This document shows, in pieces, positions 7,071 to 8,946 of a stretch of 8,946 nt of DNA (positions are counted from its first letter, which is position 1; every line of letters begins with the position of its first letter). The stretch is from an uncultured Gammaproteobacteria bacterium (lineage in GTDB: Bacteria; Pseudomonadota; Gammaproteobacteria; Ga0077536). Below the pieces are notes generated by a model. The model did not search any database. It was given only the letters and a program-made list of their open reading frames with translations, and was not told the DNA's origin. The stretch is taken from contig CAIPNE010000539.1 in NCBI GenBank assembly GCA_903866355.1, forward strand, positions 1 through 8,946, in the 5' to 3' direction. The position numbers and the translations under genes were made by a program.

Positions 7071-8489
7071 ATGTCTCGGTCACTGCCCCCGCATCCGCCC
7101 ACCTCGCTGGCAGCGACCCGCGAGCCGCTGGCCGCGCGTTTGGCTGAGGCCTGCGTTGCCTACACGGCCAGCACCCCAGACCGCGAGGTCATCGATAAGG
7201 TAAAGCTTTGCCTGATGGACCTCATCGGCTGTGCCTGTGAGTCACGCGACTTGCCGTGGAGCCAACAAGCCAGCGCGCTGGCGGAACGGGTAGAGCGCGA
7301 CGGTGCAACGATCATTGGCGGCGCGGTCGCGGTGTCCACCATCGACGCCGCTTTCGCCAATGCCGTCATGGCCCACGGGCTGGTGCGCGAGGACATGCAT
7401 TCGGGCAGCATCAGCCACTTAGGCATTGTGGTGTTGCCCGCGCTGTTGGCTTTGTCGCAAGCGCAGCGGGTCAGCGGTGCCGAATTTATCGCCGCCGCGG
7501 TCGTCGGGTACGAAGTGGGCGCCCAAGTGGGACGCGCGGTGATGGACGCCGACATCGCCCGCATCCACCGGCCTACCGGGATCACCGGGCCGATAGCGGC
7601 AGCGGCGGCTAGCGCGCGCTTGCTGGGCCTCAATGTGAGCGCCACCACCAGCGCCCTCGCGCTGGGAACCAACGCCACGGCGGGCTTCAACCAGTGGGCG
7701 CATACGGGTGGCAGCGAGATGTTTTTTCAAGCGGGCTTTGCCGCGCGCAATGGGATGACTGCGGCGCGCTTGGCCGCCGCCGGTGCCTTCGCGTCACCCT
7801 CCGCGCTCGAGGGCGAGGCCGGCTTGTTTGCCGCGCTGGGCAAGCCCGAGGCCGGCCAGCAGATGGCCTTGTTTGCCGATAGGCCTGAAATTTTATCGGT
7901 CTACCACAAACCCGTGCCGGCCTGTAATTTTGCGCAAACCCCAAGTCTCGCAGCGTTAGCGCTTGCGCGCACCACCAGCCTGCCCGCGCAACGTATCCTC
8001 GCCATCACGGTGCGGGTACCCCGCGCCGGCGCACGTTACCCGGGTTGCGACTATCGCGGACCGTTTGCGCACATCCTGCAGGCCAAGATGAGCATCCAAT
8101 ACAACGTGGCGGCGGCCTTACTGCTAGGCAGCATGACTGAGCATAACTTTACCTTGCTGGATGATGCCGAGCTGCACCGCTTAATTAGCGTCACGCAGCT
8201 AGAAATCGATGAGACGATGACGGCGGCCTATCCCGCTCGGCAAGGCGGTGAAGTGATCGTTCACGAGATGGGCGGGGCCATCCACCGCAGCCGTCTCGAC
8301 AACGTCATCAACGCCACCACAGCCGCCGTGCGCAGCCGTTTTCGGAGCGCCGTGGAAGAAGCTTTTGGCGCAGCCCGCGCCGAGACCATCGAGCGTGCCA
8401 TCAACGAACTTGAGCGCAGCGAGGACGCCGGCGAACTGGCGCACAGCCTGCGCGCGAACACCGTGGCGTCAGCCGAGCATCCTCGCTGA
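7071..8489 (+). CDS. MmgE/PrpD family protein
   Basis: Members of this family include 2-methylcitrate dehydratase, cis-aconitate decarboxylase and iminodisuccinate epimerase; they act on di- and tricarboxylates without a metal or organic cofactor. The 472-aa length is typical. The N-terminal helical domain carries AHGLVREDMHSGSISHLG (101-118), which occupies the place of the conserved D-D-x-H region (D108, H110 here). HRPTGITGPIAAAAASARLLG (166-186), LEGEAGLF (246-253) and YHKPVPACNFAQTP (278-291) correspond to family active-site and hinge regions, and AKMSIQYNVAAALLLG (338-353) opens the C-terminal segment. The exact reaction is not determined. The family's usual YKxYP-C-x-x-x-H element reads YHKPVPACNFAQT, without the usual His, which may mean a different substrate. 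No ribosome-binding site is seen before ATG 7071, only 9 nt after the dehydrogenase stop, so translation is probably coupled. Confidence 0.88.
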   Translation: MSRSLPPHPPTSLAATREPLAARLAEACVAYTASTPDREVIDKVKLCLMDLIGCACESRDLPWSQQASALAERVERDGATIIGGAVAVSTIDAAFANAVMAHGLVREDMHSGSISHLGIVVLPALLALSQAQRVSGAEFIAAAVVGYEVGAQVGRAVMDADIARIHRPTGITGPIAAAAASARLLGLNVSATTSALALGTNATAGFNQWAHTGGSEMFFQAGFAARNGMTAARLAAAGAFASPSALEGEAGLFAALGKPEAGQQMALFADRPEILSVYHKPVPACNFAQTPSLAALALARTTSLPAQRILAITVRVPRAGARYPGCDYRGPFAHILQAKMSIQYNVAAALLLGSMTEHNFTLLDDAELHRLISVTQLEIDETMTAAYPARQGGEVIVHEMGGAIHRSRLDNVINATTAAVRSRFRSAVEEAFGAARAETIERAINELERSEDAGELAHSLRANTVASAEHPR

Positions 8490-8502
8490 ACGGCCGCGCC
8501 GC

Positions 8503-8523
8503 GGGCCTGACAAGGCTATTTTT
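8503..8523 (+). terminator. Weak terminator- or attenuator-like hairpin before the CMD gene
   Basis: GCCT-gaca-AGGC (8505-8516), with one extra G-T wobble pair, is followed by T-A and a run of five T (8519-8523). The stem is short for an intrinsic terminator. It lies between the PrpD-family stop and the ribosome-binding site of the next gene, so if active it would lower, not abolish, downstream expression. Confidence 0.25.
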
Positions 8524-8540
8524 CAACTGGGAGCAAGACC

Positions 8541-8930
8541 ATGAATGACGAACTTTTCGAACGCGGTTTGGCGATCCGAAAATCCGTTTTGGGCGCCGAA
8601 TACGTGGAGCAGTCCATCGCCTCCGCAACGGATTTCAACCTGCCCTTGCAGCGGCTAGTAACCGAGTATTGCTGGGGTGCGGTGTGGGGTCGTGAGGAAC
8701 TGCCGAAAAAAACTCGCAGCATGCTGAATCTCGCCATGTTGGCGGCGCTCAATCGGCCCCACGAACTCAAACTCCATTTGGCTGGGGCACTGCGCAATGG
8801 TGTTTCACGCACGGAAATTCGCGAAATTTTCCTGCAGGTGGCCATCTACTGCGGCGTGCCCGCGGCAGTAGATTCGTTTCGTACCGCCAAAGAAGTCTTT
8901 GCGGACTTGGACAAAAATACGACGGAGTAA
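8541..8930 (+). CDS. Carboxymuconolactone decarboxylase family protein (PcaC-like)
   Basis: The 129-aa protein matches the small all-helical CMD family close to PcaC, which decarboxylates 4-carboxymuconolactone in the protocatechuate branch of the beta-ketoadipate pathway. PcaC-like features are AIRKSVLG (11-18), EYCWGAVW (42-49), TRSMLNLAMLAALNR (58-72), HELKLHLAGALRNGV (74-88) and QVAIYCGVPAA (99-109). There is no CXXC pair, which argues against an AhpD-type peroxidase-related role. No other pca gene is visible, so it may act on a different lactone or keto acid made by the neighbouring dehydrogenase and PrpD-family protein; this is inference. ATG 8541 has a GGGAG site 7 nt upstream. It follows the PrpD-family gene by 51 nt. 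Confidence 0.9.
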   Translation: MNDELFERGLAIRKSVLGAEYVEQSIASATDFNLPLQRLVTEYCWGAVWGREELPKKTRSMLNLAMLAALNRPHELKLHLAGALRNGVSRTEIREIFLQVAIYCGVPAAVDSFRTAKEVFADLDKNTTE

Positions 8931-8937
8931 GCGCGCT

Positions 8938-8946
8938 ATGAGTGCC
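8938..8946 (+). CDS. Probable start of a further gene, cut by the right edge
   Basis: ATG AGT GCC begins 7 nt after the CMD-family stop, with GGAG at 8924-8927 as a possible ribosome-binding site overlapping the end of that gene. Only three codons are visible, so the product cannot be named. The spacing suggests another member of the same operon. Confidence 0.4.

Noticed and set aside
7160..7690. 176-codon open frame on the minus strand opposite the PrpD-family gene
   Set aside because: It has no recognisable domain and covers conserved plus-strand coding sequence; judged an antisense shadow.
8491..8506. GC-rich palindrome GGCCGCGCCGCGGGCC as a strong hairpin
   Set aside because: The arms need a bulge and leave too small a loop for the full pairing, so only about five pairs are possible.

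Overview
The window is visibly GC-rich and densely coding. It looks like a chromosomal segment of a gammaproteobacterium. The left two thirds reproduce a conserved core-gene neighbourhood: on the minus strand hemW (cut by the left edge), rdgB and rph; on the plus strand, diverging from rph, yicC, gmk, rpoZ and spoT. This order (rph divergent from yicC, then gmk-rpoZ-spoT) is known from E. coli, Pseudomonas and relatives, and every protein matches its family over nearly its full length. The genus cannot be told from the sequence alone.

Layout. 1-1799 (minus): a tightly packed rph-rdgB-hemW unit. It covers RNA 3'-end processing, clearance of non-canonical purine nucleotides and haem handling. 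1800-1911: a divergent promoter region with a -10-like box towards rph and a small AT-rich inverted repeat. 1912-5999 (plus): yicC and gmk overlap by 4 nt, then rpoZ, then spoT. The spoT gene starts with TTG and follows a 100-nt spacer that can fold into nested GC-rich hairpins. Functionally this block joins RNA decay (YicC), GDP supply (Gmk), the omega subunit of RNA polymerase (a ppGpp-binding partner in E. coli) and (p)ppGpp synthesis and hydrolysis (SpoT).

6168-8946 (plus): an accessory-looking metabolic cluster directly downstream of spoT, where relatives often carry ridA, trmH or recG. It encodes an NAD-binding beta-hydroxyacid dehydrogenase of the 3-hydroxyisobutyrate dehydrogenase type, an MmgE/PrpD-family protein, and a small carboxymuconolactone decarboxylase-family protein close to PcaC. 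A further gene probably begins at 8938 and runs off the right edge. Gaps of 9, 51 and 7 nt suggest co-transcription and a shared catabolic route for an organic acid. The substrate is not readable from the sequence.

I found no tRNA, rRNA, CRISPR array, insertion sequence, phage gene or long repeat. I saw no clear undescribed system. The part most worth following is the dehydrogenase-PrpD-CMD cluster and its position after spoT.
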